Shown one piece after another: positions 35,624 through 44,539 of a stretch of DNA of 64,000 nt. Under the pieces are notes generated by a model that was given only the letters and a program-made list of their open reading frames with translations, was not told where the DNA came from and made no database searches. The translations under genes and the position numbers were made by a program. The first letter of the stretch is position 1. The number at the start of each line of letters is the position of its first letter. This DNA comes from Microbacterium sp. CFH 31415 (GTDB lineage Bacteria > Actinomycetota > Actinomycetes > Actinomycetales > Microbacteriaceae), in assembly GCF_022538185.1 (NCBI RefSeq), contig NZ_JAKYXC010000005.1, forward strand, positions 62,001-126,000. Direction: 5' to 3'.

Positions 35624-36952
35624 TCAGGCGTCCGCTTCGAGTCTCTCGACGCGTGCGACCAGGCCGGCGCGCTTCGGCGATCGTGCCGGCAGCATCGACA
35701 GGCAGAGCCTCAGCAGCTCGAGGTCGTCAGCCGCGGCATCCGTCTCGGAGAAGGCGAGGAGGACGTCGACGGATGCCTCAGCCAGCAGTGCTTCACGGAG
35801 GGCGGTGCGCACCGTGGCCCGGAAGTCCTCGACACCCGGCGCGACCGAGTCGGGGAGCACGTCGCCCCGGTAGGCGGCGAGCGCGACGCGGTGAGCGCCG
35901 CGGTCGAGCAGCGAGAGCAGCCGATGGGCGTCGGTCTCGAGCTCGACCCCCAGGCGGTACGGACGCGACTCGGGCACGAGGGCGGGCGCGGTGCGCTCGA
36001 GCACCTTGCGCAGGCGCACCATCTCGGCGCGGACGGTCACGACCGCCGAGGGATCGCCGTATACGAGCCCGGCCAGCCGCTCTGCGGACAGGCCCTGCCG
36101 GTGCACGGCGAGCATCAGCAGCAGCTCGGCGTGACGCGGCGCGAGTGCCGACACGGTCTCGATGCCGTCGCCGTCGACCTCCAGCTGTCCGCGATCGCGT
36201 CCCAGCACGCTGAGCGCAGCACGGGTCGCCGTCACTGTGCGGATGGCCCGGCGCGGCGAGCGCGCCGGCTGCGCGCGGGCGCGAAGACGCGCGACCAGGA
36301 GCTCGCCCTCGATGGCGCGGGCCGTGGCATCCACCAGAAGCTGCGCCTGCGGCGAAGCGGCCTCGGCTCCGCCGGTGACATCGATCACCCCCAGCAGCCT
36401 GCGGGTCTCGGGATCGTGCACCGGCGCCGCCGTGCACGACCACGGCTGCACCAGCCGGTTGAAGTGCTCGGCGCCGTGGATCTGCAGCGACGCGTCGAGG
36501 GCGAGCGCCGTGCCCGGAGCCGACGTGCCGACGGCGTCCTCCGACCAGTTGGCCCCCTCGACGAAGCCCATGTCGCCGGTGAGGGAGCGCACGCGCCGAT
36601 CGCCCTCGACCCACAACAGGCGCCCGGCCTCGTCGCCGACGGCCACGATCACGCCCGATTCGTCGGCGCCTCCTGGCAGGAGGAGTCCGCGCACCATGTC
36701 GATGACGCCCACGAGCGGATGGCTTCGGCGGTACTCGGCGAGCGAGTCGCCGTCGAGCTCGAGCGGCGGCAGTGCCTCGGCGCCGACGAGGTTGGCGATC
36801 GACCGCCGCCACGACTCGCGCACCAGCGCCCGTACGTCGGCCAGCCGCTCATCCGCCGCGTTGCCCGCCAGGAACTCCTCGTGCGCGCGCTCGATCAGCA
36901 GGCGGGAGGTCTCGGGCGACACCCCGCGCCGCTGGGACCACGGCGATGACAT
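35624..36952 (-). CDS. GAF-domain transcriptional regulator without an AAA+ domain
   Basis: A 442-residue protein starting at ATG 36952. Residues 1-220 resemble the AcoR-type activator front end: [16 protein letters not shown], a linker, then a GAF-like domain ([20 protein letters not shown] and [24 protein letters not shown]). The AAA+ sigma-54-activator core is absent; instead residues 250-345 look like a winged helix ([16 protein letters not shown], then [15 protein letters not shown]). It lies upstream of the aldehyde dehydrogenase gene in the same direction, so it is the likely regulator of that gene. Confidence 0.85.
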   Translation of the reverse strand: MSSPWSQRRGVSPETSRLLIERAHEEFLAGNAADERLADVRALVRESWRRSIANLVGAEALPPLELDGDSLAEYRRSHPLVGVIDMVRGLLLPGGADESGVIVAVGDEAGRLLWVEGDRRVRSLTGDMGFVEGANWSEDAVGTSAPGTALALDASLQIHGAEHFNRLVQPWSCTAAPVHDPETRRLLGVIDVTGGAEAASPQAQLLVDATARAIEGELLVARLRARAQPARSPRRAIRTVTATRAALSVLGRDRGQLEVDGDGIETVSALAPRHAELLLMLAVHRQGLSAERLAGLVYGDPSAVVTVRAEMVRLRKVLERTAPALVPESRPYRLGVELETDAHRLLSLLDRGAHRVALAAYRGDVLPDSVAPGVEDFRATVRTALREALLAEASVDVLLAFSETDAAADDLELLRLCLSMLPARSPKRAGLVARVERLEADA

Positions 36953-37003
36953 GGGGCTCCGATCGACGTCGGGGAGCGTGCGTCCCAGTGTAGGCGCGCC
37001 CGG

Positions 37004-38431
37004 TCAGCCGCGGGCGGCCCACCACTCGCGGAGCCGGCGCTCGGCCTCGTCCCCACCGATGATGCCCTCGTCGAGCCGCAGGTCGAGCAGGAACCGGTAC
37101 GCCTCGCCCACCTCGCGCCCCGGCGGGATGCCGAGCACCTCCTGGATGCGGTTGCCGTCGAGCTCGGGCCGCATCGCGGCCAGCTCCTCCTGCGCGGACA
37201 GCTCGGCGATGCGGCGCTCGATGTCGTCGTACGCGCGGGCCAGGCGGCCCGCCTTCTTGGCGTTTCGGGTGGTCACGTCGGCCCGCGTGATGATGTGCAG
37301 GCGCTCGAGCTCGTCGCCCGCATCGCGCACGTAGCGGCGCACGGCCGAGTCCGTCCACGCGCCCTCGGAGTATCCGAAGAACCGCAGGTGCAACTCGATC
37401 AGGCGCGTGACGACGCCGATCGTGTCGGCGTCGAATCGCAAGGCCTGCAGGCGCTTGCGGGCGAGCCGCGCTCCCTTGATGTCGTGGTGGTAGAACGTCA
37501 CACCGCCGCCCGGTTCCAGCCGGCGGGTCGCCGGCTTGCCGATGTCGTGCAGCAGCGCCGCGAGCCGCAGCGGCACGTCGGGTGCGGCATCCGGATTCCG
37601 CGTCTTCTCCAGGTCGATCGCCTGTCGCAGCACGGTCAGCGAGTGCTCGTACACGTCCTTGTGGTGGTGGTGCTCGTCGACCTCGAGCTGCAGCGCGGGG
37701 ATCTCGGGCAGGAACTGCGCCATGAGTCCCGATTCGACGAGCAGGCGGATGCCGCGCACCGGGTCGTCGGTCTGCAGCAGCCGCACGAGCTCGCCGTGGA
37801 TGCGCTCGGGGCTGACGATCGACAGCGTCTCGCGCAGCTCCGCCATGGCCGCCGCCGTCGCCGGGTCGACCTCGAAGCCGAGCCGCGACGCAAACCGTGC
37901 GGCACGCAGCATCCGGAGCGGATCGTCTCCGAAGCTCACCGACGGATCGGCGGGTGTGCGCAGCCGTCCGGCGACGAGGTCCTCGACGCCACCGGTCGGG
38001 TCGACGAGCGTGCGGCCGGGAACCCGGAGTGCCATGGAGTTCACGGTGAAGTCGCGGCGCACGAGGTCGCCCTCGAGGGTGTCGCCGAACTCGACCGTCG
38101 GCTTGCGCGTGACGCCGTCGTAGCTGTCGGCGCGGTACGTCGTGATCTCGACCTGCTCGCCCGCGACCTTCGCGCCGATCGTGCCGAACGCGCGCCCGAT
38201 GTCCCAGTGCGCGGTGCTGATCGGCTTGACGATACGCAGGATCTCGTCGGGGAGCGCGTCGGTCGTGAAGTCGAGGTCGTTCGTGGTGCGCCCGAGCAGG
38301 GCGTCGCGCACCGGACCGCCGACGATCGCGAGGTCGTGCCCGGCGGCGGCGAAGGCGTCGGCCAGCGTCGAGACGACGGGAGACTCGGCGAGCGCGCCGA
38401 GGCGCGCGATGCCCTCGGCCATGTTGAGCAT
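37004..38431 (-). CDS. cca: CCA tRNA nucleotidyltransferase
   Basis: A 475-residue class II enzyme. The nucleotidyltransferase head has GGPVRDALLGR and the metal motif DLDFTTDA (about residues 38-59), followed by RRDFTVNSMAL. RMLRAARFASRLGFEVD begins the neck, and an HD domain (AALLHDIGKP) lies in the second half. It adds CCA to tRNA 3' ends. Actinobacterial cca often sits before the murJ region, as it does here. ATG 38422 is an alternative start. Confidence 0.92.
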   Translation of the reverse strand: MLNMAEGIARLGALAESPVVSTLADAFAAAGHDLAIVGGPVRDALLGRTTNDLDFTTDALPDEILRIVKPISTAHWDIGRAFGTIGAKVAGEQVEITTYRADSYDGVTRKPTVEFGDTLEGDLVRRDFTVNSMALRVPGRTLVDPTGGVEDLVAGRLRTPADPSVSFGDDPLRMLRAARFASRLGFEVDPATAAAMAELRETLSIVSPERIHGELVRLLQTDDPVRGIRLLVESGLMAQFLPEIPALQLEVDEHHHHKDVYEHSLTVLRQAIDLEKTRNPDAAPDVPLRLAALLHDIGKPATRRLEPGGGVTFYHHDIKGARLARKRLQALRFDADTIGVVTRLIELHLRFFGYSEGAWTDSAVRRYVRDAGDELERLHIITRADVTTRNAKKAGRLARAYDDIERRIAELSAQEELAAMRPELDGNRIQEVLGIPPGREVGEAYRFLLDLRLDEGIIGGDEAERRLREWWAARG

Positions 38432-38899
38432 GGATCGAGCCTACCGAGCGCGGTCCCGGTGGTTGTGCGGGGCCCGGGTGCCCAGGCCCGGGTGCCCAGG
38501 CCCGGGTGCCCAGGCCCGGGTGCCGGCTCGGGTGCCGGGTCGGGCCGGGGTCGCGTGCCGGGTCGGGCCCGGGCCGTTGTGCCGGGTCGGGCCGGGGTCG
38601 CGTGCGGGGTCGGGCCGGGGTCGCGTGCCGGGTCGGGCCCGGGCCGTTGCCCGAAACAGGAGATCTGGCGGAGGGAGGACGCTTCGGGCCGAATGCTCCT
38701 GTATTCGCCAGATCTCCTGTTCTGGGCGACAGCGGAGGACGCCGAACGCCGAACGCCGAACGCCAGACGCCGAACGCCGAACGCCGAACGCCAGACGCCG
38801 AACGCCAGACGCCAGACGCCAGACGCCAGACGCTGAACGCCGAACGCCTAACGCCGGACGCGAACGCCGAACGCCGGCCTCCGGGGCAGGGCTCCGGCG
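38432..38899. repeat. 468-bp gap filled with three tandem arrays and a REP-like palindrome
   Basis: No gene is visible. A 14-bp unit GCCCGGGTGCCCAG repeats from 38472 to about 38524. A 23-24-bp unit of GTGCCGGGTCGGGCC type repeats about five times over 38532-38649. A palindrome of family A spans 38649-38728. From 38741 to 38877 there are about nineteen 7-bp units, mostly GCCGAAC and GCCAGAC. Such short tandem arrays can vary in copy number between strains. Confidence 0.88.
38649..38728. repeat. REP-like palindrome, family A copy 2
   Basis: Arms GAAACAGGAGATCTGGCG and CGCCAGATCTCCTGTTCTGG pair over about 20 bases, with an inner GGAGGAC/CTCCT region. It is a clear relative of the element at 18883-18963: both share the AGATCTGGCG arm and the CCTGTTCTGGGCG end. 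Confidence 0.88.
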
Positions 38900-40441
38900 C
38901 TACGGGAAGCGCAGGAAGCCGGTGAAGGTCAGCTCGCGCACCCTCGGCAGGAGGTCCGCACGCAGGGCCGCGGCATCCGCGTCGAGAAGCTGTGCGATCG
39001 CGTCGATCAGCACCCCCACCGGAAGGTCGCCGTCGCACGCGCCCACGAGCGCGGCGAGGCCCGGGTCGACGCCGAGCGCGCGGCCGAAGCCGCCGCCCTG
39101 ACGCAGCTCGATCACCGTCGGATCCTCCTGCCCGGGGATGTGGTGGCGGGCCTCGGTCACATCCGAGGCGACGGCGAGGACGGATGCCGCGAGCCCGTCG
39201 TCGTCGAGCACGGAGAGCCGGTCGTGCGCGGCGAGCGCCGCGGCCAGGTGCGCGCCGAGCCCCTCGCCGGGCAGCGACTGGTGCAGCGACTCGAAGCGCC
39301 GCAGCGTCGGCTCGCCTTCGGCGGGCCGGCGCAGCAGCAGGTAGCCGAACCCGACCTCGGTGACCTCGCGGGCCGTGAAGTCGTCGAGCCAGGCGTCGAT
39401 CAGCCGCGAGAATCCGTCGGTCCCGGGCAGCGTGCCGCCGTCGCGGACCCAGAGCTCCGCGTACGACAGCGGGTCGAGGCTCTCTCGCTCGACCACCCAC
39501 GCGTCGAGCGGTACCGCGGACTCCTCCACCCAGCCGCGCACGCGGTCGAGCCCCCGCACGCCGGCGCGCGTCTCCCAGTTGCCCAGCAGCTGCGCGACCC
39601 CGCCCGGTTCGAGGTGCGCGCCGACGCCGCGGACGAAGGCGGCGACGACGTCATCGCCCTCCATGCCCCCGTCGCGGTACTCGTACGCCGGCACGCCGGC
39701 GACCCGCGGCGTGATGACGAACGGCGGGTTCGACACCACGCGGTCGAACCGCTCGCCGGCGACGGGCTCGAAGAGGCTGCCGAGCCGCACCTCGACGCCG
39801 TCGACACCGTTGAGCAGTGCGTTGAGCCGCGTGAAGGCGAGCGCGCGCTCCGAGATGTCGGTCGCGACGACGTGGTCGACCGAGCGCCGGGCGCGCAGCG
39901 CCTGGATGCCGCAGCCGGCGCCGATGTCGAGCCCGCGCCGGGCGGGCGTCGGCAGCTGCAGTGCCGCGAGGGTCAGCGACGCACCGCCGACACCGAGCAC
40001 GTGGTCTTCGGGGAGCGGTCCGCCCAGCGCGGCCTCGTCGAGGTCGCTCGCGATCCACCATGAGCTGCCGCCGTCGGCTGCCGTCGCATCGGCGTAGGAC
40101 TGCGGTCGCACCACCGCGAGCGGCCGCACATCGTCGCCGGCGACCTCGGCGAGCCCGAGGCGCACGACGCCGTCGACGCCCGTGCGAGGAAGAGCGAGGG
40201 CGACGGATGCCGCGGGCTGCGGCATCCCGAGCATGAAGAGTCGCCCGAGCACCGCCACCGCGTCCGCGCGTTCGCCGAGCGCCCGGTCGGCGGGCGCGCG
40301 CAGGCCGCGCGCGATGGCGTCGTCGGCCGCGTCGCCCCAGGCGGAGCGCAGCGCTTCGGCGGTGTAGCCCGCGGCGCGCAGGTCGTCGGCCAGGTCGCGG
40401 CAGAGGGCGGGATCGGGTTCGGGGAGCACGGCTCCATTCAA
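38900..40441 (-). CDS. Class I methyltransferase with NPPF motif (RlmG/HemK-like core)
   Basis: A 513-residue protein. The N-terminal 160 residues form an added domain. Motif I is RRGLDIGAGCGIQALRARR (about 175-193), followed by ATDISERALAFTRLNALL and the catalytic-type VSNPPFVI. The long C-terminal part is unassigned. NPPF points to methylation of an exocyclic or side-chain amide nitrogen, in rRNA or protein. The start is unclear: TTG 40441 or GTG 40429, with weak ribosome-binding sites for both. Confidence 0.85.
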   Translation of the reverse strand: MNGAVLPEPDPALCRDLADDLRAAGYTAEALRSAWGDAADDAIARGLRAPADRALGERADAVAVLGRLFMLGMPQPAASVALALPRTGVDGVVRLGLAEVAGDDVRPLAVVRPQSYADATAADGGSSWWIASDLDEAALGGPLPEDHVLGVGGASLTLAALQLPTPARRGLDIGAGCGIQALRARRSVDHVVATDISERALAFTRLNALLNGVDGVEVRLGSLFEPVAGERFDRVVSNPPFVITPRVAGVPAYEYRDGGMEGDDVVAAFVRGVGAHLEPGGVAQLLGNWETRAGVRGLDRVRGWVEESAVPLDAWVVERESLDPLSYAELWVRDGGTLPGTDGFSRLIDAWLDDFTAREVTEVGFGYLLLRRPAEGEPTLRRFESLHQSLPGEGLGAHLAAALAAHDRLSVLDDDGLAASVLAVASDVTEARHHIPGQEDPTVIELRQGGGFGRALGVDPGLAALVGACDGDLPVGVLIDAIAQLLDADAAALRADLLPRVRELTFTGFLRFP

Positions 40442-40547
40442 CCGTGCGTCGCCGCGCGGCGCCCGGGTACCGGAACCTCGGAGGGTGCGACCGTAGAATC
40501 TGACTCGATCGTGCGGTCAGACATCGCACAGGAGCGAACCACACAGT

Positions 40548-42854
40548 ATGACCGTGATCCCCTCGGGAAGGCCCGCCCGTCGCCGCGCCTCACGCGCCGC
40601 CGCGGTGGTCGTGGCGATCCTGACGGCACTGGCGCTGGTGACTCCGGCGGGGGCGCTCGCCGACACTCCCACGCCGTCGCCGACGCCCACCCCGCCCATC
40701 CCAGCGGGCACGACCGCCTTCACGCTGACGCCCATCTCGAACGGCGTCGTACGGCCGGGCGACCCGCTCGTGGTGTCCCTCACCCTCCAGAACGAGACGC
40801 TCACGCCGACCGCGCCCGTCACCGCGACACTCGCCCTCGGTCGCACCGCCCTCGCCGACCGCACTGCTCTCACGGCCTGGCTCGACGGCGAGGAAGCGGG
40901 CGTCACGACCCAGGCCGTCGCGACGGCGGCGATGGAGTCCGTCCCGTCGGGCTCGTCACGGGTCGCCTCCGCGCGCGTCGAGTCCGACGACCCCGTGCTG
41001 AAGGGACTCGCGCCGGGCGTGTATCCACTTCGCGCGACCTACGGCACTCCGTCCGGCACGGTGACGTCGACGAGCGCGATGGTCGTGCCCCCGACCGACG
41101 GCGACGAGGTCGGGATCGGCGTCGTCGTGCCGATCACCGCGGACCCGACCACCCGTGGACTTCTCACCGCCGACGAGCTCACCGAGCTGACCGCTCCGGG
41201 CGGCGCGCTCACCGCGCAGCTCGACGGCGTGGAGGGCACGGCGGCGATCCTCGCCGTCGACCCGGCGATCCCCGCCGCAATCCGAGTGCTCGGCAGCTCG
41301 GCTCCGGAGACGGCCACGGCGTGGCTCGAACGGCTCGAGGAGCTGCCCAACTCGCGGTTCGCGCTGCAGTTCGGCGACGCGGACGTCGTCCCCCAGCTCG
41401 AGTCGGGCCTCGCCCGGCCGCTCGCCCCGACGTCGCTCAGCGCGTACATGCAGCCGGCGGACTTCGTCCCCGTGCCCGAATCGGACTCCGACTCCGACTC
41501 CGGCTCCGCACCGCCACCGCAGGCCACCCCCACGCCCACGCCGACCGAGCCGGTCGACCCCGAAGCGCCGGTGTACCCGACGCTGCCCGAGCTGCTCGAT
41601 ATCGGCGCAGGCTCGCGCACGGCCGTCTACTGGCCGGTCGCCGGGACCGCGGGCCCGGCCGTCGTCGAGAGCCTGGGCGGCATCCGGATCGACGACCAGT
41701 CGTCGCTGACCCTCCTCTCCTCCACGTCCACCGCTGCCGGCCGCGCCGGTGACACCGTGCCGGCGCACGGGCGTGCCGGCGACGCCGACCTGCTCGTCTA
41801 CGACGCCGATGTGAGCGACGCCCTCGCGGCGGCTTCGGGACTGGAGGAGCCTCCGCTGCGCGGCGCGGCACTGGCCGAGGCGACCGCGTACCTGGCGTTC
41901 GCGACGGCGGAGTCCGGCGGCGCCCCGCTCCTGGTGAACCTCGGCCGCAACCCCGACCGCTCGCGTGTCGCCCTCGGCACGACGATCGGCGCCGCGACGA
42001 GCGCACCCGACGTCACGCCCTTCACCCTCGGCGGACTGGCGAACTCCGCGGTGAGCGCGGTCGAGATCGAGGACGCGCCTGAAGAGACGGTGCGCACGGA
42101 TGTGGCATCCGCTCTCCTGCAGGACGAAGGCGAGCTCGCCCGGTTCGCGACGATCCTCGACGACACCAGCCTCCTCACGGGTCCGCAGCGCGCCGAGATC
42201 CTGCAGCTGCTCAGCACCGGATGGCTGGCCGACGACGCCGGCTGGACCGCGGCGATCTCCGACCATCGGGCCGCGACAGAGGCCACACTCGACTCGGTAG
42301 GACTCGTTCCCACGAGCGAGATCAACCTGTTCGGCTCGAACGTCGGCCTGCGGTTCTGGGTGCGCAACGACCTGCCCTACCCCGTGAACCTCGTGCTCTA
42401 TGTCACGCCCGACAACCTGCGCCTGAACGTGCAGCGAGCCAATCCGCTGGTCGCCGCCGCCGGCAGCAACAGCCGCGTCGAGGTGCCCGTCGAGGCCCGC
42501 GTCGGCAACGGCGAGGTCACCCTCGAGCTGCAGCTGCGCAGCCGGGCGAGCGTCGCCATCGGCGACCCCGAATCGGTCGACGTGAACGTGCGCGCCGAAT
42601 GGGAGAGCTTCGGGCTCGCGGCCCTCGGCGTGGTCGTCGGCGGCCTGCTGCTGCTCGGCGTCGTGCGGACCGTGCTGCGTCTGCGTGCGCGCCGACGGGG
42701 AGTGGATGCCGCGGCCGACGGCGCTGTGGGCGAGGGGTCCGGACGTGCCGGAGGCGAGTCCGGGGACGCCGCAGCCGACGGCGCTGTAGGCGAGACGTCC
42801 GCGGATGCCGCGGCCGACGGCCGGGCGGCCCGCGATCCGGAGGAGACGTCGTGA
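40548..42854 (+). CDS. DUF6049-type secreted membrane-anchored protein
   Basis: A 768-residue protein from ATG 40548 with a signal peptide (about residues 1-39, ending near GALADT), a Pro/Thr linker, and two or three beta-rich domains. One has STSTAAGRAGDTV and another contains NVGLRFWVRNDLPYPVNLVLYV. A Ser/Asp-rich low-complexity patch lies at about 310-322. A membrane helix near residues 690-715 is followed by a basic, Ala/Gly-rich tail with three repeats of the DAAADGAVGE kind. In actinobacteria this family is encoded just before murJ. It is probably an envelope protein; the function is unknown. Confidence 0.88.
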   Translation: MTVIPSGRPARRRASRAAAVVVAILTALALVTPAGALADTPTPSPTPTPPIPAGTTAFTLTPISNGVVRPGDPLVVSLTLQNETLTPTAPVTATLALGRTALADRTALTAWLDGEEAGVTTQAVATAAMESVPSGSSRVASARVESDDPVLKGLAPGVYPLRATYGTPSGTVTSTSAMVVPPTDGDEVGIGVVVPITADPTTRGLLTADELTELTAPGGALTAQLDGVEGTAAILAVDPAIPAAIRVLGSSAPETATAWLERLEELPNSRFALQFGDADVVPQLESGLARPLAPTSLSAYMQPADFVPVPESDSDSDSGSAPPPQATPTPTPTEPVDPEAPVYPTLPELLDIGAGSRTAVYWPVAGTAGPAVVESLGGIRIDDQSSLTLLSSTSTAAGRAGDTVPAHGRAGDADLLVYDADVSDALAAASGLEEPPLRGAALAEATAYLAFATAESGGAPLLVNLGRNPDRSRVALGTTIGAATSAPDVTPFTLGGLANSAVSAVEIEDAPEETVRTDVASALLQDEGELARFATILDDTSLLTGPQRAEILQLLSTGWLADDAGWTAAISDHRAATEATLDSVGLVPTSEINLFGSNVGLRFWVRNDLPYPVNLVLYVTPDNLRLNVQRANPLVAAAGSNSRVEVPVEARVGNGEVTLELQLRSRASVAIGDPESVDVNVRAEWESFGLAALGVVVGGLLLLGVVRTVLRLRARRRGVDAAADGAVGEGSGRAGGESGDAAADGAVGETSADAAADGRAARDPEETS

Positions 42855-44461
42855 GCATCGGGCGGGCCAGTGCGCTGATCGGCGCCGGGACGATCGTCTC
42901 GCGCGTCACGGGATTGGTGCGGACCATCGTGCTGGTGTGGGCGGTCGGCGCGACCACCGCGGGAGGCAACGCCTTCGCCGTGGCCAACCAGCTGCCGAAC
43001 AACATCTACGCGATCATCTCGGTCGGTCTGCTGAGCGCGGTCGTGGTGCCGCAGATCGTCAAGGCCGCGGCGCACGACGACGGCGGCAGCGCGTTCGTGT
43101 CGAAGCTGTTCACCCTCGGCACGGTCGTGCTGCTGGGCACGGCGGCCGTCGCAACCGTCGCCGCACCGTGGCTCGTCGTGTTCTACGCACCGGACTACGG
43201 CCCCGAGCAGCAGGCGCTGGCCACGGCTTTCGCCTACTGGTGCCTGCCTCAGATCCTCTTCTACGGCCTGTTCGCGCTGGTCGGCGAAGCGCTCAACGCG
43301 CGCCGGGTGTACGGGCCGTACACGTGGGCGCCGATCGTCAACAACGTCGTCTCGATCGCCGGGTTCCTGATCTTCATCTGGCTGTTCGGTTCCGGCACGG
43401 CGTCGACGCAGTGGTCGCCCGAGATGATCGCGGTGCTGGCGGGCACCGCGACGCTCGGGATCGTCGTGCAGACCGGCATCCTGTTCCTGTTCTGGCAGAA
43501 GACAGGGATGAATGTGCGTCCCGACTTCCGCTGGCGCGGCGTGGGACTCGGCCAGATCGGCCGCCTCGCGGGCTGGACGTTCCTGATGGTCCTCGCGGGT
43601 CAGCTCGCCGGCGTCGTCCAGTCGCGCGTGATGTCGCAGATTCCCGAGGGCGATCCGGGGTTCTTCGTCGCCGGCAACGCCTGGCTGATCTTCATGCTCC
43701 CGTACTCGATCATCGTGCTCTCGATCGGGACGCCCTACTTCACCCAGCTCAGCGAGCACGCCAGTGCCGGTCGCGATGATGACGTCCGCGCGGACGTCGG
43801 CCGCAGCATCCGCACCCTCGGTCTCTTCATCGTCGCCGCGACGGCGGCCCTCGCGGTGGCGGCGGTGCCGATGTCGCGCATCTTCACCAACTCGCGCGAG
43901 GAAGCCGTCGGAGCAGCCGGGGTTCTGCTCTGCTACCTGGTCAGCCTCATCCCGCTCGCGGTGCTCTTCGTGATCCAGCGCACGTTCTACGCGTACGACG
44001 ACACGCGCACCCCGTTCTTCTTCACGCTCGGGCAGTGCGTGATCGTGGTGCTGACGGCGCTGGCGGCGTCGTGGGCGGCGGGCGCCGATGTGATCTCGAT
44101 GTCGCAGCTCGCCGCGGCGGTGGCGCTCGGCCAGTCGTTCGCGAGCGTGTGCCAGGTGATCGCCGCGACCTGGCTGCTGCAGCGCCGCCTCGGCGGATTG
44201 CGGATCGGATCATGGATGCTGGCGCTCGGCCGCTTCGCCCTGGCCGCGTTGCCCGCCGCCGGCGCGGGCTGGCTCACCTTCCAGCTGCTGGGAGGGACCG
44301 ACGGGTGGACGGTGTCGGACAAGATCCTCGGAGTGCTCGGATCCGCCGTGATCGGCGCCGTCGTGCTGGTCGTCTACGTCGCGTTCCTGGCCCTTCTTCG
44401 CGCGCCCGAGCTGTCCGCCGCGATGACTCTCGCCCGGCGCGTCCTGCCCGGCGGGCGCTGA
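42851..44461 (+). CDS. murJ: Lipid II flippase MurJ
   Basis: A 536-residue polytopic protein with about 14 helices, starting at GTG 42851 and overlapping the DUF6049 stop in a GTGA junction. Landmarks are VSRVTGLVRTIVLVWAVGA, GLFALVGEALNARRVYGPY and VIQRTFYAYDDTRTPF. It moves lipid II across the membrane for peptidoglycan synthesis. The C-terminal kinase-like domain of mycobacterial MviN is absent. The cca-DUF6049-murJ-trxB-trxA order matches many actinobacteria. Confidence 0.93.
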   Translation: MSIGRASALIGAGTIVSRVTGLVRTIVLVWAVGATTAGGNAFAVANQLPNNIYAIISVGLLSAVVVPQIVKAAAHDDGGSAFVSKLFTLGTVVLLGTAAVATVAAPWLVVFYAPDYGPEQQALATAFAYWCLPQILFYGLFALVGEALNARRVYGPYTWAPIVNNVVSIAGFLIFIWLFGSGTASTQWSPEMIAVLAGTATLGIVVQTGILFLFWQKTGMNVRPDFRWRGVGLGQIGRLAGWTFLMVLAGQLAGVVQSRVMSQIPEGDPGFFVAGNAWLIFMLPYSIIVLSIGTPYFTQLSEHASAGRDDDVRADVGRSIRTLGLFIVAATAALAVAAVPMSRIFTNSREEAVGAAGVLLCYLVSLIPLAVLFVIQRTFYAYDDTRTPFFFTLGQCVIVVLTALAASWAAGADVISMSQLAAAVALGQSFASVCQVIAATWLLQRRLGGLRIGSWMLALGRFALAALPAAGAGWLTFQLLGGTDGWTVSDKILGVLGSAVIGAVVLVVYVAFLALLRAPELSAAMTLARRVLPGGR

Positions 44462-44470
44462 CGTGCCCGC

Positions 44471-44496
44471 GGAATGCTCCGCGGTTACCATGTGTT
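44471..44496 (+). promoter_or_regulatory. SigR/SigH-like promoter upstream of trxB
   Basis: GGAAT at 44471-44475 and GTT at 44494-44496 are separated by exactly 18 bases. That is the Streptomyces SigR (and mycobacterial SigH) thiol-stress consensus. It lies 43 bp before the trxB start, which suits a leader of about 35 bases. SigR controls trxBA in Streptomyces, so the fit is expected; the site is not proven. Confidence 0.65.
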
Positions 44497-44539
44497 GAGC
44501 AGTACGGGGCCGAAGTGCCCTGCAAAAGAAGGGGTCGCA

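Noticed and set aside
38741..38877. A CRISPR-like array
   Set aside because: Units are 7 bp, directly tandem and have no spacers; no cas gene is present.
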